DNA from: Luteipulveratus mongoliensis
GTDB taxonomy: Bacteria; Actinomycetota; Actinomycetes; Actinomycetales; Dermatophilaceae
Length of the DNA: 64,000 nt
Direction of reading: 5' to 3'
NCBI RefSeq assembly: GCF_001190945.1
Contig: NZ_CP011112.1
Span: 3,968,001 to 4,032,000, forward strand
The notes beneath the pieces were generated by a model, which saw nothing but the letters and a program-made list of their open reading frames with translations, did no database searches and had not been told where the DNA came from. Shown piece by piece: positions 50,597 through 58,487 of the stretch. Position 1 is the first letter of the stretch. Each line of letters starts with the position of its first letter. A program made the position numbers and the translations under genes.

Positions 50597-51544
50597 GTGC
50601 CGACCATCACCGCCGAGGAAGTCGACAGTCACCGGCAGGAGCTGATCGCCTACTGCTACCGGTTCTTCGGTTCGTACGCCGACGCCGAGGACGCAGTTCA
50701 GGAGACGATGCTGCGCGCGTGGCGGCGTGCCGACACCTTCCGGTCGGACTCCTCGACCCGGACGTGGATCTACTCGATCGCCACCAATGTGTGCCTCGAC
50801 ATGCGGAAGGCTCCGTCGCGACGTGCGCTGCCCATGGATCTCAACGGGCCTGGTGACGTCCCGTCCGACAACCGTCCGCTGAGGACCCGGCCCGATGAGA
50901 GCTGGATCGGACCGCTGCCCGGCCGCTTCCTGCCGCAACCGGAGGACCCCGCCGACGCGGCGCAGCAACGGGACTCGTTGCGACTCGCCTTCGTCGCTGC
51001 CCTGCAGACCCTGCCGGTCCTGCAACGAATCGTCCTCATCCTGCGCGACGCGCTCGCGTGGTCGGCCGCTGAGTGTGCTGAACTGCTGAAAACGACTGTG
51101 CCGTCCGTGAATTCGGCGTTGACCAGGGCACGACGCACTCTCGGCACGAAGGCCCTGCCGCAACGCGTCGGCACCGGATCCGACGTGCGGACCGCGGACG
51201 CCTACGTCACCGCGTTCGAGCGGTACGACGTCGACGCGCTCGTCGAGCTGCTCTCCGCAGAAGCCGAGTTCAGCATGCCGCCCTTCGAGCTGTGGTTGCG
51301 CGGGCGACTAGCCATACGCGAGTGGTGGCGCGGCCCGGGCGCGGTCTGTCGCGGGTCACGAGTCGTGCCCACCTCGTCCAACGGTTGTCCCGCCGTCGCG
51401 GTCTATCACCCGCGAGAGGACGGGACGTACGGCGCGTTCGCCGTACACGTGCTGGACATCGACGACGGGCAGATCACCGCCATCACGCACTTCATGGGAG
51501 CAGGCGTCTTCGGCGACTTCGAGCTGCCCGCGGAAATTCTTTAG
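50597..51544 (+). CDS. ECF sigma factor with C-terminal SnoaL-like domain
   Basis: 315-residue sigma factor: region 2 (ELIAYCYRFFGSYADAEDAVQETMLRAWRRAD, about 15-75), region 4 (LPVLQRIVLILRDALAWSAAECAELL, about 155-205), and an NTF2/SnoaL-like domain (about 210-310) that in relatives controls sigma activity without a separate anti-sigma factor. The GTG at 50597 is preferred because TAGGGT ends 7 nt before it (leaderless). The DHFR-like gene follows by 96 bp and may be a target. Confidence 0.88.
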   Translation: MPTITAEEVDSHRQELIAYCYRFFGSYADAEDAVQETMLRAWRRADTFRSDSSTRTWIYSIATNVCLDMRKAPSRRALPMDLNGPGDVPSDNRPLRTRPDESWIGPLPGRFLPQPEDPADAAQQRDSLRLAFVAALQTLPVLQRIVLILRDALAWSAAECAELLKTTVPSVNSALTRARRTLGTKALPQRVGTGSDVRTADAYVTAFERYDVDALVELLSAEAEFSMPPFELWLRGRLAIREWWRGPGAVCRGSRVVPTSSNGCPAVAVYHPREDGTYGAFAVHVLDIDDGQITAITHFMGAGVFGDFELPAEIL

Positions 51545-51640
51545 GAAGGACCGCTCAGTTCGTGAGCGCCGCGTCGTCCAACCCTTCGACAGCACGTACC
51601 GCGCGGCGCCGACCGGCCCGCCACATCCTTTGGAGCAACC

Positions 51641-52192
51641 ATGAGCCGCAAGGTCACTGCCCACCTGTTCAGCTCGGCCAACGGCGTCGTCGAGTCGCCG
51701 AACCTCTTCCAGTTCGACGCGTTCGGCCAGGAAGAGGAAGCAGCGATGGCGAAGTCGATCGCAGGCATCACTGACGTCGTGATCGGGACGACCCTCTGGA
51801 AGGAGTGGTCGGAGTTCTGGCCGGGCAGCGACATCGAGCCGTTCGCCTCCTTCATCAACCCGGTCCGCAAGCACGTGGTGTCCTCGACCCTGTCGGGCGA
51901 CCTGGCGTGGAACAGCACGCTCGTGGAAGGCGACCCGGTCGACTACGTGAAGGCGTTGCGCGACAACGGCGCTGAGGGGGGAGAGATCTCGATCGCCGGG
52001 GGCATCCAGACGATCCGATCGCTCTTCGTCGCCGGCGTCGTGGATGAGCTGACGCTCACGACCCACCCGGTCGTCACGCCCGAGGGCGCGCGCCTCTTTG
52101 ACGAGTCGGTGCCGCTCACCCGCCTGACACTCGTCGACTCGCAGATCACCGCTGCCGGGAATGCCCTGCTGACCTACTCGCTGCGTGACTGA
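51641..52192 (+). CDS. Dihydrofolate-reductase-like (RibD C-terminal family) protein
   Basis: 183-residue protein of the DHFR/RibD_C fold. It starts with SRKVTAHLFSSANGVVESP and has the NADPH-binding region EISIAGGIQTIRSLFVAGVVDELTL. Members are numerous in actinobacteria and usually of unknown function. Often they accompany ECF sigma factors with SnoaL domains, as here. A bidirectional terminator follows. Confidence 0.86.
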   Translation: MSRKVTAHLFSSANGVVESPNLFQFDAFGQEEEAAMAKSIAGITDVVIGTTLWKEWSEFWPGSDIEPFASFINPVRKHVVSSTLSGDLAWNSTLVEGDPVDYVKALRDNGAEGGEISIAGGIQTIRSLFVAGVVDELTLTTHPVVTPEGARLFDESVPLTRLTLVDSQITAAGNALLTYSLRD

Positions 52193-52225
52193 GCCCTGAC
52201 CGACGCGTCAACTCGTTGAGATACC

Positions 52226-52262
52226 AAGGCCGCCCGCTCCCCTGAGGGGAACGGGCGGCCTT
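52226..52262. terminator. Bidirectional terminator between the DHFR-like gene and etfA
   Basis: 11-bp perfect stem (AAGGCCGCCCG with CGGGCGGCCTT), with an inner CCCC/GGGG helix, followed by T residues on the plus strand. It lies 33 nt after the DHFR-like stop and 24 nt after the etfA stop. Confidence 0.85.
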
Positions 52263-52286
52263 TGGTGATCGTACGTCTGTGCTCGC

Positions 52287-53243
52287 TCAGGCGCGGGCCT
52301 TCTGTACGGCCTCGGTCGCCTGCGGGAGGACGGTGAACAGGTCACCGACGACACCGAAGTCCACGAGCTCGAAGATCGGCGCCTCCTCGTCCTTGTTGAT
52401 CGCGATGATCGTCTTGGACGTCTGCATGCCCGCGCGGTGCTGGATCGCGCCGGAGATGCCGGCGGCGACGTACAGCTGCGGCGAGACCTGCTTGCCGGTC
52501 TGGCCGACCTGGTTGCTGTGCGGGTACCAACCGGCATCGACAGCGGCGCGGGAGGCGCCGACGGCGGCCCCGAGGGTGTCCGCGAACGTCTCGACGGGCG
52601 AGAAGTCGCCGCCGGTGCCACGACCACCGGAGACCACGATCGCGGCCTCGGTCAGCTCGGGACGACCCGACTTCGCCTTGGGCTCGCGGGCGGTGATCTT
52701 GGCGCCCTTGGCGGCGTCGGAGACGGTCAGCTCGACGGGCACCACAGTCGCGCTCGCCTGAGCGGCCGACGGGGGTACGACATTCGGCTTGATCGTGATG
52801 ATCGGCGCACCCTTGGTGACGGTCGACTTCACAGTGTAGGAACCGGCGAACACCGACTGCGTCGTGGAGACGCCGTCACCGGCGGCCTCGACGGCGGTCG
52901 CGTCGGTGATCAGACCAGACTCGGTCTTGATCGCCAGCCGGGCCGCGGCCTCCTTGTTGTGCGACGTCGAGGGCAGCAGGACCGCAGCCGGCGACGCCTG
53001 CTGGACGACGGCGTACAGCGCCTCCGCAAGCGGGGCGACGAGGTAGTTGTCCACGTCCGCGTTGTCGATGACGTAGACCTTCTCGGCGCCGAACTGTGCC
53101 AGCCGCGGACGAGCCGCGTCGACGTTGCTGCCGACGAAGACGGCGGACGGCGTGCCCAGAGACCGGGCAATCGTCAACAGCTCCGCGGTGGTCTTCTTGA
53201 CCTGACCATCAGCGTGGTCGACCAGGACGAGTACTTCAGCCAT
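52287..53243 (-). CDS. etfA: Electron transfer flavoprotein alpha subunit
   Basis: 318-residue FAD-binding subunit of ETF, which carries electrons from acyl-CoA dehydrogenases to the respiratory chain. The C-terminal FAD domain has VVSGGRGTGGDFSPVE, VGQTGKQVSPQLYVAAGISGAIQH and TIIAINKDEEAPIFE. GAGGAGAG lies 6 nt before the ATG. It follows etfB by 12 bp in the same operon and is followed by a strong terminator. Confidence 0.96.
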   Translation of the reverse strand: MAEVLVLVDHADGQVKKTTAELLTIARSLGTPSAVFVGSNVDAARPRLAQFGAEKVYVIDNADVDNYLVAPLAEALYAVVQQASPAAVLLPSTSHNKEAAARLAIKTESGLITDATAVEAAGDGVSTTQSVFAGSYTVKSTVTKGAPIITIKPNVVPPSAAQASATVVPVELTVSDAAKGAKITAREPKAKSGRPELTEAAIVVSGGRGTGGDFSPVETFADTLGAAVGASRAAVDAGWYPHSNQVGQTGKQVSPQLYVAAGISGAIQHRAGMQTSKTIIAINKDEEAPIFELVDFGVVGDLFTVLPQATEAVQKARA

Positions 53244-53255
53244 GGCGTTCTCTCC

Positions 53256-54035
53256 TCACACGAACTTCTGAGCGACCAGGAACTCGGCGAGCTTGGTGCC
53301 GCCGTCTCCTTCGTCGGTGACGATCTCGCCCTGCTCGCGCGGCGGGCGCGCGGCGAAGGACTCGACCTTGGTCCAGGCTGCGTCGAGACCGACCTGGCCC
53401 GCGTCGACGCCGAGGTCGGCGAGCGACCAGGTCTCGACCGGCTTCTTCTTGGCGGCCATGATCCCCTTGAAGGAGGGGTAGCGCGGCTCGTTGATCTGGT
53501 CGGTGACCGAGACCAGGGCAGGCAGCTGGGCCTCCACGGACTCCGAGGCGACGTCGCCGTCGCGGCGGCCCTTGGCGGTGCCGCCCTCGACCTCGAGGGT
53601 CGAGACCTGAGTCACCTGGGGCAGACCCAGGCGCTCGGCCAGCATCGCCGGGACGACGCTCATCGTGCCGTCGGTCGAGGCGAGACCGGTCAGCACCAGG
53701 TCCGGCGTGCCGATCTTCTTGATCGCCTCAGCCAGGATGAGCGAGGTCGCCACCGCGTCGGAGCCGTGGATGGCCTCGTCGCTGACGTGGACCGCCTTGT
53801 CGGCGCCCATCTGGAGGGCCTTCTTGATGGCGTCGGCAGCCTGCTCAGGACCGACGGTCACCACGGTGACCTCGCCCTCACCCGCCTCGACGATCTTCAG
53901 AGCAGCCTCCACGGCGTACTCGTCCAGCTCGGACAGCAGACCATCGACATTGTCGCGGTCCGTCGTGTTGTCCTCGTTGAAGGTGCGGTCGCCCTGAGCG
54001 TCCGGCACGTACTTCACGCAGACGACGATGTTCAT
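53256..54035 (-). CDS. etfB: Electron transfer flavoprotein beta subunit
   Basis: 259-residue AMP-binding partner of EtfA. The N-terminus is NIVVCVKYVPDAQ, and the ETF-beta signature region is DLVLTGLASTDGTMSVVPAMLAERLGLPQVT. It is first in the etfBA operon. Downstream use is presumably fatty-acid oxidation, in keeping with the enoyl-CoA hydratase gene 0.9 kb away. Confidence 0.96.
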   Translation of the reverse strand: MNIVVCVKYVPDAQGDRTFNEDNTTDRDNVDGLLSELDEYAVEAALKIVEAGEGEVTVVTVGPEQAADAIKKALQMGADKAVHVSDEAIHGSDAVATSLILAEAIKKIGTPDLVLTGLASTDGTMSVVPAMLAERLGLPQVTQVSTLEVEGGTAKGRRDGDVASESVEAQLPALVSVTDQINEPRYPSFKGIMAAKKKPVETWSLADLGVDAGQVGLDAAWTKVESFAARPPREQGEIVTDEGDGGTKLAEFLVAQKFV

Positions 54036-54172
54036 GTCGCTCGTCCTCTTCTTTGTGGTGCGTGGATGACTGGGGATTGAGTCGTGACCGCCAGGCTACC
54101 CGTCAGTAACACGAGCGCAAGCGGCAGGGGTTTGGTCAAAGCGCCCGGAGGGACGCCGGAGGGCTCCAGGCC

Positions 54173-54712
54173 CTAGTGGTCCTTGATCCAGATCAGCAAC
54201 ATGCCGATCAGTGTCAGCGCGACGATGATCCAGGGAGCGAGACGGTTGAGCACGAAGGCCAGACCACCCGGGGCCTCGGTCTCACCTGCGGGAGTCTGGA
54301 ACATGTCGGCCTGCCGCCCGAGCACAGTGTCGGCGACGGCTGCGGCCAGCACGATGACCAGGCCGACGACGAAGGGCAGCACGGGGGGCATCCCGGCGAT
54401 CTTGTCGAGGTCGCGCACCATGCCGGTGAAGCCCCACAGCGTGAGGAACATGCCGATCAGGCCGGCCGCGGCCAGGAGGATGGCTCGGATGCGCGAGACG
54501 CGCCCGTCGATGCTTCCGGTGATGTCCACGCCCGCAGCGTAGGCCTTCGGATCGCCGAAGTGATCGGCTGCCTTCTTGCCGCTTGCACTGAGCGCGTCAT
54601 CGACCTTGCCCAGCGCCTGGCCGATCGCCTCGGCCGATGCGCCACGAGCCTTCAGAGCCGTCACGAACGGCTCCTGCCACTCCTCGTCGATGTGCCAGGC
54701 CTTGATGGTCAC
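54173..54712 (-). CDS. Membrane protein with HAAS-like N-terminal domain
   Basis: 179-residue protein. Residues 8-60 resemble a HAAS signalling domain (WQEPFVTALKARGASAEAIGQALGKVDDALS...HFGDPKAYA). Three membrane helices follow (about 77-97, 111-130, 158-176). GGAGGAAG precedes the ATG. HAAS proteins commonly work with PadR-type regulators, but none is adjacent, so the role is open. Confidence 0.72.
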   Translation of the reverse strand: MTIKAWHIDEEWQEPFVTALKARGASAEAIGQALGKVDDALSASGKKAADHFGDPKAYAAGVDITGSIDGRVSRIRAILLAAAGLIGMFLTLWGFTGMVRDLDKIAGMPPVLPFVVGLVIVLAAAVADTVLGRQADMFQTPAGETEAPGGLAFVLNRLAPWIIVALTLIGMLLIWIKDH

Positions 54713-54858
54713 GGGTCTTCCTCCCGGGCAGTGGTCACGAACGGACCAGGCGGAGCTGCGGGTCGGCGGGCGCCCCGCGGCACTCGGCTGGACTCTACCG
54801 CTGTCTCACCGGCCGGGGACCGTACGACACCGGGTGACGTGGCCGCCCGCCCGGACCC

Positions 54859-54942
54859 GACTACCCCGCCGAAACGTGCACTGCCCCCGGTGACATGACG
54901 AGTCATTCCACCGGGGGCAGTGTCAGGAACGGCGGGGTAGTC
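54859..54942. repeat. Nested double inverted repeat downstream of the enoyl-CoA hydratase gene
   Basis: Outer arms of 13 bp (GACTACCCCGCCG, 54859-54871, with 54930-54942) and inner arms of 14 bp (CACTGCCCCCGGTG, 54879-54892, with 54909-54922) are both perfect, separated by unpaired 7-nt blocks. The 16-nt loop itself holds ATGAC-GA-GTCAT. It begins 10 nt after the hydratase stop and may terminate that operon, but the three-level symmetry exceeds what termination needs. Confidence 0.85.
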
Positions 54943-54952
54943 GAGGAAAAGC

Positions 54953-55741
54953 TCAGCGGCCTTCGAACGTCGCCTTGCCCGGCCCGTTCTCCACGAACGA
55001 GCGCATCCCGGTCTCCCGGTCCTTCGTGGCGAACAGACCGGCGAACAGCTGGGACTCGATCCCCAGGCCGGTGCTCAGGTCGCCGTCGAGGCCACGATCG
55101 ATGGCCTCCTTGGCGGCCCGCAGTGCAACGGCCGGACCGCCGACGTAAGGCTTCACCCGAGCCTGGGCGGCGGCGTACGCCTGACCCGGCTCGCACACCT
55201 CGTCGACGAGACCGATGGCCAGCGCCTCGTCGGCCTCGACCATGCGACCCGAGAAGACCAGGTCCTTGGCCTTGGCCGGGCCGACCAGTCGGGCCAGCCG
55301 CTGCGTGCCACCGGCACCCGGGATGATGCCGAGGAGGATCTCAGGCTGGCCGAGCCTGGCGTTGCTGCCGACGACCCGGAAGTCGCACGTCATCGCCAGC
55401 TCGCAGCCACCGCCGAGGGCGTATCCCTCGATCGCGGCGACCGTCGGCTTGGGGATGCGCGCGAGCTCGATGAACGCCTCCTGCAGCAACCGAGCCCGCT
55501 TGACGATGTCCGGGTAGGACATGTCGAGCATCTCCTTGATGTCCGCGCCGGCCGCGAAGACCTTGTCGCCGCCCCAGACGATGACCGCGGCGACCTGGTC
55601 GTCACGGCCGAGCTCGCGCGCCGCCTCACCCAGGGCGTCCTGGATGGAGGCGTCGAGCGGGTTCATCTTGGGCTTGTCGATGCGGATCGTGCCGATGCCG
55701 TCCTCGACCGTGGTCGAGACGTGCTCCCCGTACGAGGTCAT
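54953..55741 (-). CDS. Enoyl-CoA hydratase/isomerase
   Basis: 262-residue crotonase-fold enzyme, probably hydrating 2-enoyl-CoA in beta-oxidation. Oxyanion-hole regions are AAGADIKEML and GYALGGGCELAMTCD; catalytic glutamate candidates are in GGGCELAM and GQPEILLGIIPGAGG, the latter the usual second site. The ATG overlaps the stop of the YbjN-like gene (ATGA). Confidence 0.93.
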   Translation of the reverse strand: MTSYGEHVSTTVEDGIGTIRIDKPKMNPLDASIQDALGEAARELGRDDQVAAVIVWGGDKVFAAGADIKEMLDMSYPDIVKRARLLQEAFIELARIPKPTVAAIEGYALGGGCELAMTCDFRVVGSNARLGQPEILLGIIPGAGGTQRLARLVGPAKAKDLVFSGRMVEADEALAIGLVDEVCEPGQAYAAAQARVKPYVGGPAVALRAAKEAIDRGLDGDLSTGLGIESQLFAGLFATKDRETGMRSFVENGPGKATFEGR

Positions 55742-56286
55742 GCCTTGGTGTCGTCCTGGCCCTCGTCGGCCTGACGTGCGTCGGCCTGACCCTCGCCGTC
55801 CTCCGGCGTCGGGAAGGACACCTGCGGGACGCCACCGTTGGCTGCGTGCGGGCCTTCGCTGGTGACGGCCTGGTGCCACATCTGCACGGCCTGCAGCACC
55901 ATCTGGATGGTCGTCTGGACGAGCATCTTCAGGTCGGAGCCGTCTTGAACGAGGTGCTCACCGGTCGCCACCAGGGTGCCGTTGGCGATGCCGGTCTTGA
56001 TGATGTTGAGGCTCAGCGTGACGTCGTTGGCGGCGAGCAGCTGCTTCTCCAGGTCCTGCGGGAGGTCCTCGGAGACCTGCCACTGGCCGAAGATGCGCAT
56101 GATCGGCACGTCGCCCTCCATGCAACGGACGAAGAGCTGCTGGCCCTGCACCTTGAAGCTGACGTCGCCGTCGTCATCGAGATCGGGGCGGAAGCCCTCG
56201 TCCTGCAGGACATCGAGCACGCGGCCGCGCAGCGGGGACTCGTCAGCCGGCGGCGGGAAGTTCGGCAGAGAGGTCGGATCAGTCAT
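55738..56286 (-). CDS. YbjN-domain protein
   Basis: 182-residue cytoplasmic protein with the YbjN (type III secretion chaperone-like) fold: LQDEGFRPDLDDDGDVSFKVQGQQLFVRC, about residues 22-150, and a charged Glu/Asp/Gln tail. Function is unknown. TACGTT ends 6 nt before the ATG (leaderless). It shares a 34-bp divergent region with glgX and is coupled to the enoyl-CoA hydratase. Confidence 0.82.
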   Translation of the reverse strand: MTDPTSLPNFPPPADESPLRGRVLDVLQDEGFRPDLDDDGDVSFKVQGQQLFVRCMEGDVPIMRIFGQWQVSEDLPQDLEKQLLAANDVTLSLNIIKTGIANGTLVATGEHLVQDGSDLKMLVQTTIQMVLQAVQMWHQAVTSEGPHAANGGVPQVSFPTPEDGEGQADARQADEGQDDTKA

Positions 56287-56320
56287 GAGGCCAACGTACC
56301 GAGTCAATACGCTGGCGACC
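56287..56320. promoter_or_regulatory. 34-bp divergent promoter region of ybjN-like gene and glgX
   Basis: Back-to-back -10 boxes: TACGTT on the minus strand (56293-56298) and TACGCT on the plus strand (56308-56313), 6 and 7 nt from their start codons. Each -35 must lie near or inside the opposite gene's start, so the two genes cannot be transcribed independently. Confidence 0.55.
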
Positions 56321-58474
56321 ATGTCAGGTCTGCAGCCCGTTCTCACCCCGCGCCGCTCCCCTAACGTCGCACCGCCGCCCGGGGCCACCATCAGCCCGCA
56401 AGGCGTCGAGTTCTCCGTGTACGCCGGTCACGCGTCGTCCGTCGACCTGTGCCTCTTCGATTCGCAGGGCGCCGAGCGGCGAGTGCCGCTGGACAAGCAC
56501 TCCGACGGCAGCTGGTCCACCCACGTGGACGGCATCGGCGCCGGCCAGCGCTACGGCTACCGGGTGGACGGCGAGTGGTCCGCCTCCGGCGGCCTGCGTC
56601 ACAACCCGGCCAAGCTGCTCGTCGACCCCTACGCCCGCGCGATCGAGGGCGGCGTCACGTGGCGGCCCGAGGTCTATCCGCATGTCGTGGACGACTCCCT
56701 CTCCGGCGACGGCGAGATGCGCGACGACCGCGACAGTGCGCCGTACGTGCCGCGCAGCGTCGTGCTGGGCGACGAGTTCGACTGGGGCGACGACCGCCCG
56801 CCGCACATCGCGTGGCAGGACACGGTCGTCTACGAGACCCACGTCATCAGCCTGACCAAGACGCTCCCGGACGTACCCGAGCACCTGCGCGGCACGTACG
56901 CCGGCGTGGCCCACCCGGCCACGATCGCCCACCTCAAGAAGATCGGGGTGACGTCGATCGAGCTGCTCCCGGTCCACTCCTTCCTCACCGAGCCCTACAT
57001 CGCCCAGGGCGGCCGAACCAACTACTGGGGCTACAACACCCTCGGCTACTTCGCGCCGCACGCGGCGTACGCCAGCGCCGACGACCCGCAAGGCGTCCTC
57101 GATGAGTTCAAGGGCATGGTCAAGCTGCTGCACGCGGCGGGCCTCGAGGTGCTGCTGGACGTGGTCTACAACCACACCTGCGAGGGCGGCTCGTACGACG
57201 GGCCGTCCCTGTCGTTCCGCGGTCTGGACAACCGCGTCTACTACCGCATCGACGAGACCGGTCACGACATCGACGTCACCGGCTGCGGCAACACGGTGGA
57301 CCTCAGCCACCCGGTGCCCATGCGGCTGGTGCTGGACTCGCTGCGCTACTGGGTCAGCCAGATGCACATCGACGGCTTCCGTTTCGACCTGGCCGTCGCG
57401 CTAGGACGCGGCAAGACCGGCGAGTTCCATCCGGACCACCCGTTCCTGATGGCGTTGCGCACCGACCCGATCCTGTCCGGCGTCAAGCTCATCGCCGAGC
57501 CGTGGGACGTCGGGCCGGACGGATGGCGCACCGGACAGTTCCCGCCGCCGATGTCGGAGTGGAACGACAAGTTCCGGGACACGGCTCGCACCTTCTGGCT
57601 GACCGACCTGGCACGTGACTACGAGGGCCAGCCCGGTGATGGCGTGCACGACCTGGCCACCCGGCTGGCCGGCTCGGGCGACCTCTTCGGCAGCGGCCAC
57701 CGCAGCCCTTTGGCCTCGATCAACTTCGTGGGTGCGCACGACGGGTTCACGCTCGCCGACCTGACGGCTTACAACGTGAAGCACAACGAGGCCAATGGCG
57801 AGGACAACCGCGACGGCAGCGACAACAACCACTCCTGGAACCACGGGATCGAGGGCAACGACGACGTACCGGACGAGGTCCTCACGGTTCGCCATCGGTC
57901 GATGCGCAACCTTCTGGCGACCCTGGTGCTCTCGTCGGGAGTGCCGATGATCAGCGGCGGTGATGAGCTCGGCCTCACTCAGAACGGCAACAACAACCCC
58001 TACTGCCAGGACAACGAGATCTCTTGGTACTCATGGGATCTCGCCGACTGGCAGCGCGACATGATCGAGACGACGACCTTCCTGACCGGCCTCCGGGCTG
58101 CACACACCGTGCTGCGCCAGCGGCAGTTCTTCCCGGGCGACCCGATCGACGGCGACGAGCTCGCGGCGTTGCGCTGGCACAGCGCGGACGGCGGCATCCT
58201 GACCGCCGAGCAGTGGGACAACCCATCCACTCGCACGATGTCTGTGGTCTTCGACGGTGCGGACGTTGGCGATGGTCGGCTGCTGATGGTTCTTCACGGC
58301 AGCGCCCACGACGCCACGATCACACTCCCCCAGCAGGACGGCGTCGCACACTGGAACCTGTTGTGGGACAGCCGTTTTGATCGTCCTGATCAGGTCGAAG
58401 GCGGCGCGGTGGACGCGGGGCAGACCTACGACGTACGTGCCGCCTCGTTCGCGATCTTCGAGGGCCAGGAGTGA
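56321..58474 (+). CDS. glgX: Glycogen debranching enzyme GlgX-type
   Basis: 717-residue GH13 enzyme that cleaves alpha-1,6 branches of glycogen. The N-terminal CBM48-like domain covers about 20-130; the barrel has LDVVYNHT, nucleophile in GFRFDLAV, acid/base in LIAEPWD and the third aspartate in FVGAHDGFTL. The start at 56321 is supported by TACGCT ending 7 nt upstream; an upstream in-frame ATG would lie inside the opposite gene. A GNAT-TPR gene follows by 13 bp. Confidence 0.95.
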   Translation: MSGLQPVLTPRRSPNVAPPPGATISPQGVEFSVYAGHASSVDLCLFDSQGAERRVPLDKHSDGSWSTHVDGIGAGQRYGYRVDGEWSASGGLRHNPAKLLVDPYARAIEGGVTWRPEVYPHVVDDSLSGDGEMRDDRDSAPYVPRSVVLGDEFDWGDDRPPHIAWQDTVVYETHVISLTKTLPDVPEHLRGTYAGVAHPATIAHLKKIGVTSIELLPVHSFLTEPYIAQGGRTNYWGYNTLGYFAPHAAYASADDPQGVLDEFKGMVKLLHAAGLEVLLDVVYNHTCEGGSYDGPSLSFRGLDNRVYYRIDETGHDIDVTGCGNTVDLSHPVPMRLVLDSLRYWVSQMHIDGFRFDLAVALGRGKTGEFHPDHPFLMALRTDPILSGVKLIAEPWDVGPDGWRTGQFPPPMSEWNDKFRDTARTFWLTDLARDYEGQPGDGVHDLATRLAGSGDLFGSGHRSPLASINFVGAHDGFTLADLTAYNVKHNEANGEDNRDGSDNNHSWNHGIEGNDDVPDEVLTVRHRSMRNLLATLVLSSGVPMISGGDELGLTQNGNNNPYCQDNEISWYSWDLADWQRDMIETTTFLTGLRAAHTVLRQRQFFPGDPIDGDELAALRWHSADGGILTAEQWDNPSTRTMSVVFDGADVGDGRLLMVLHGSAHDATITLPQQDGVAHWNLLWDSRFDRPDQVEGGAVDAGQTYDVRAASFAIFEGQE

Positions 58475-58487
58475 GGTCGACCGCGGC

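Noticed and set aside
52437-54080. 547-codon plus-strand frame opposite etfA and etfB
   Set aside because: Composition typical of antisense frames; etfA and etfB motifs are complete on the minus strand.
54095-54110. GTTACT-GACG-GGTAGC upstream of etfB as a lipid-regulator operator
   Set aside because: Only four of six arm positions are symmetric; no regulator is nearby.
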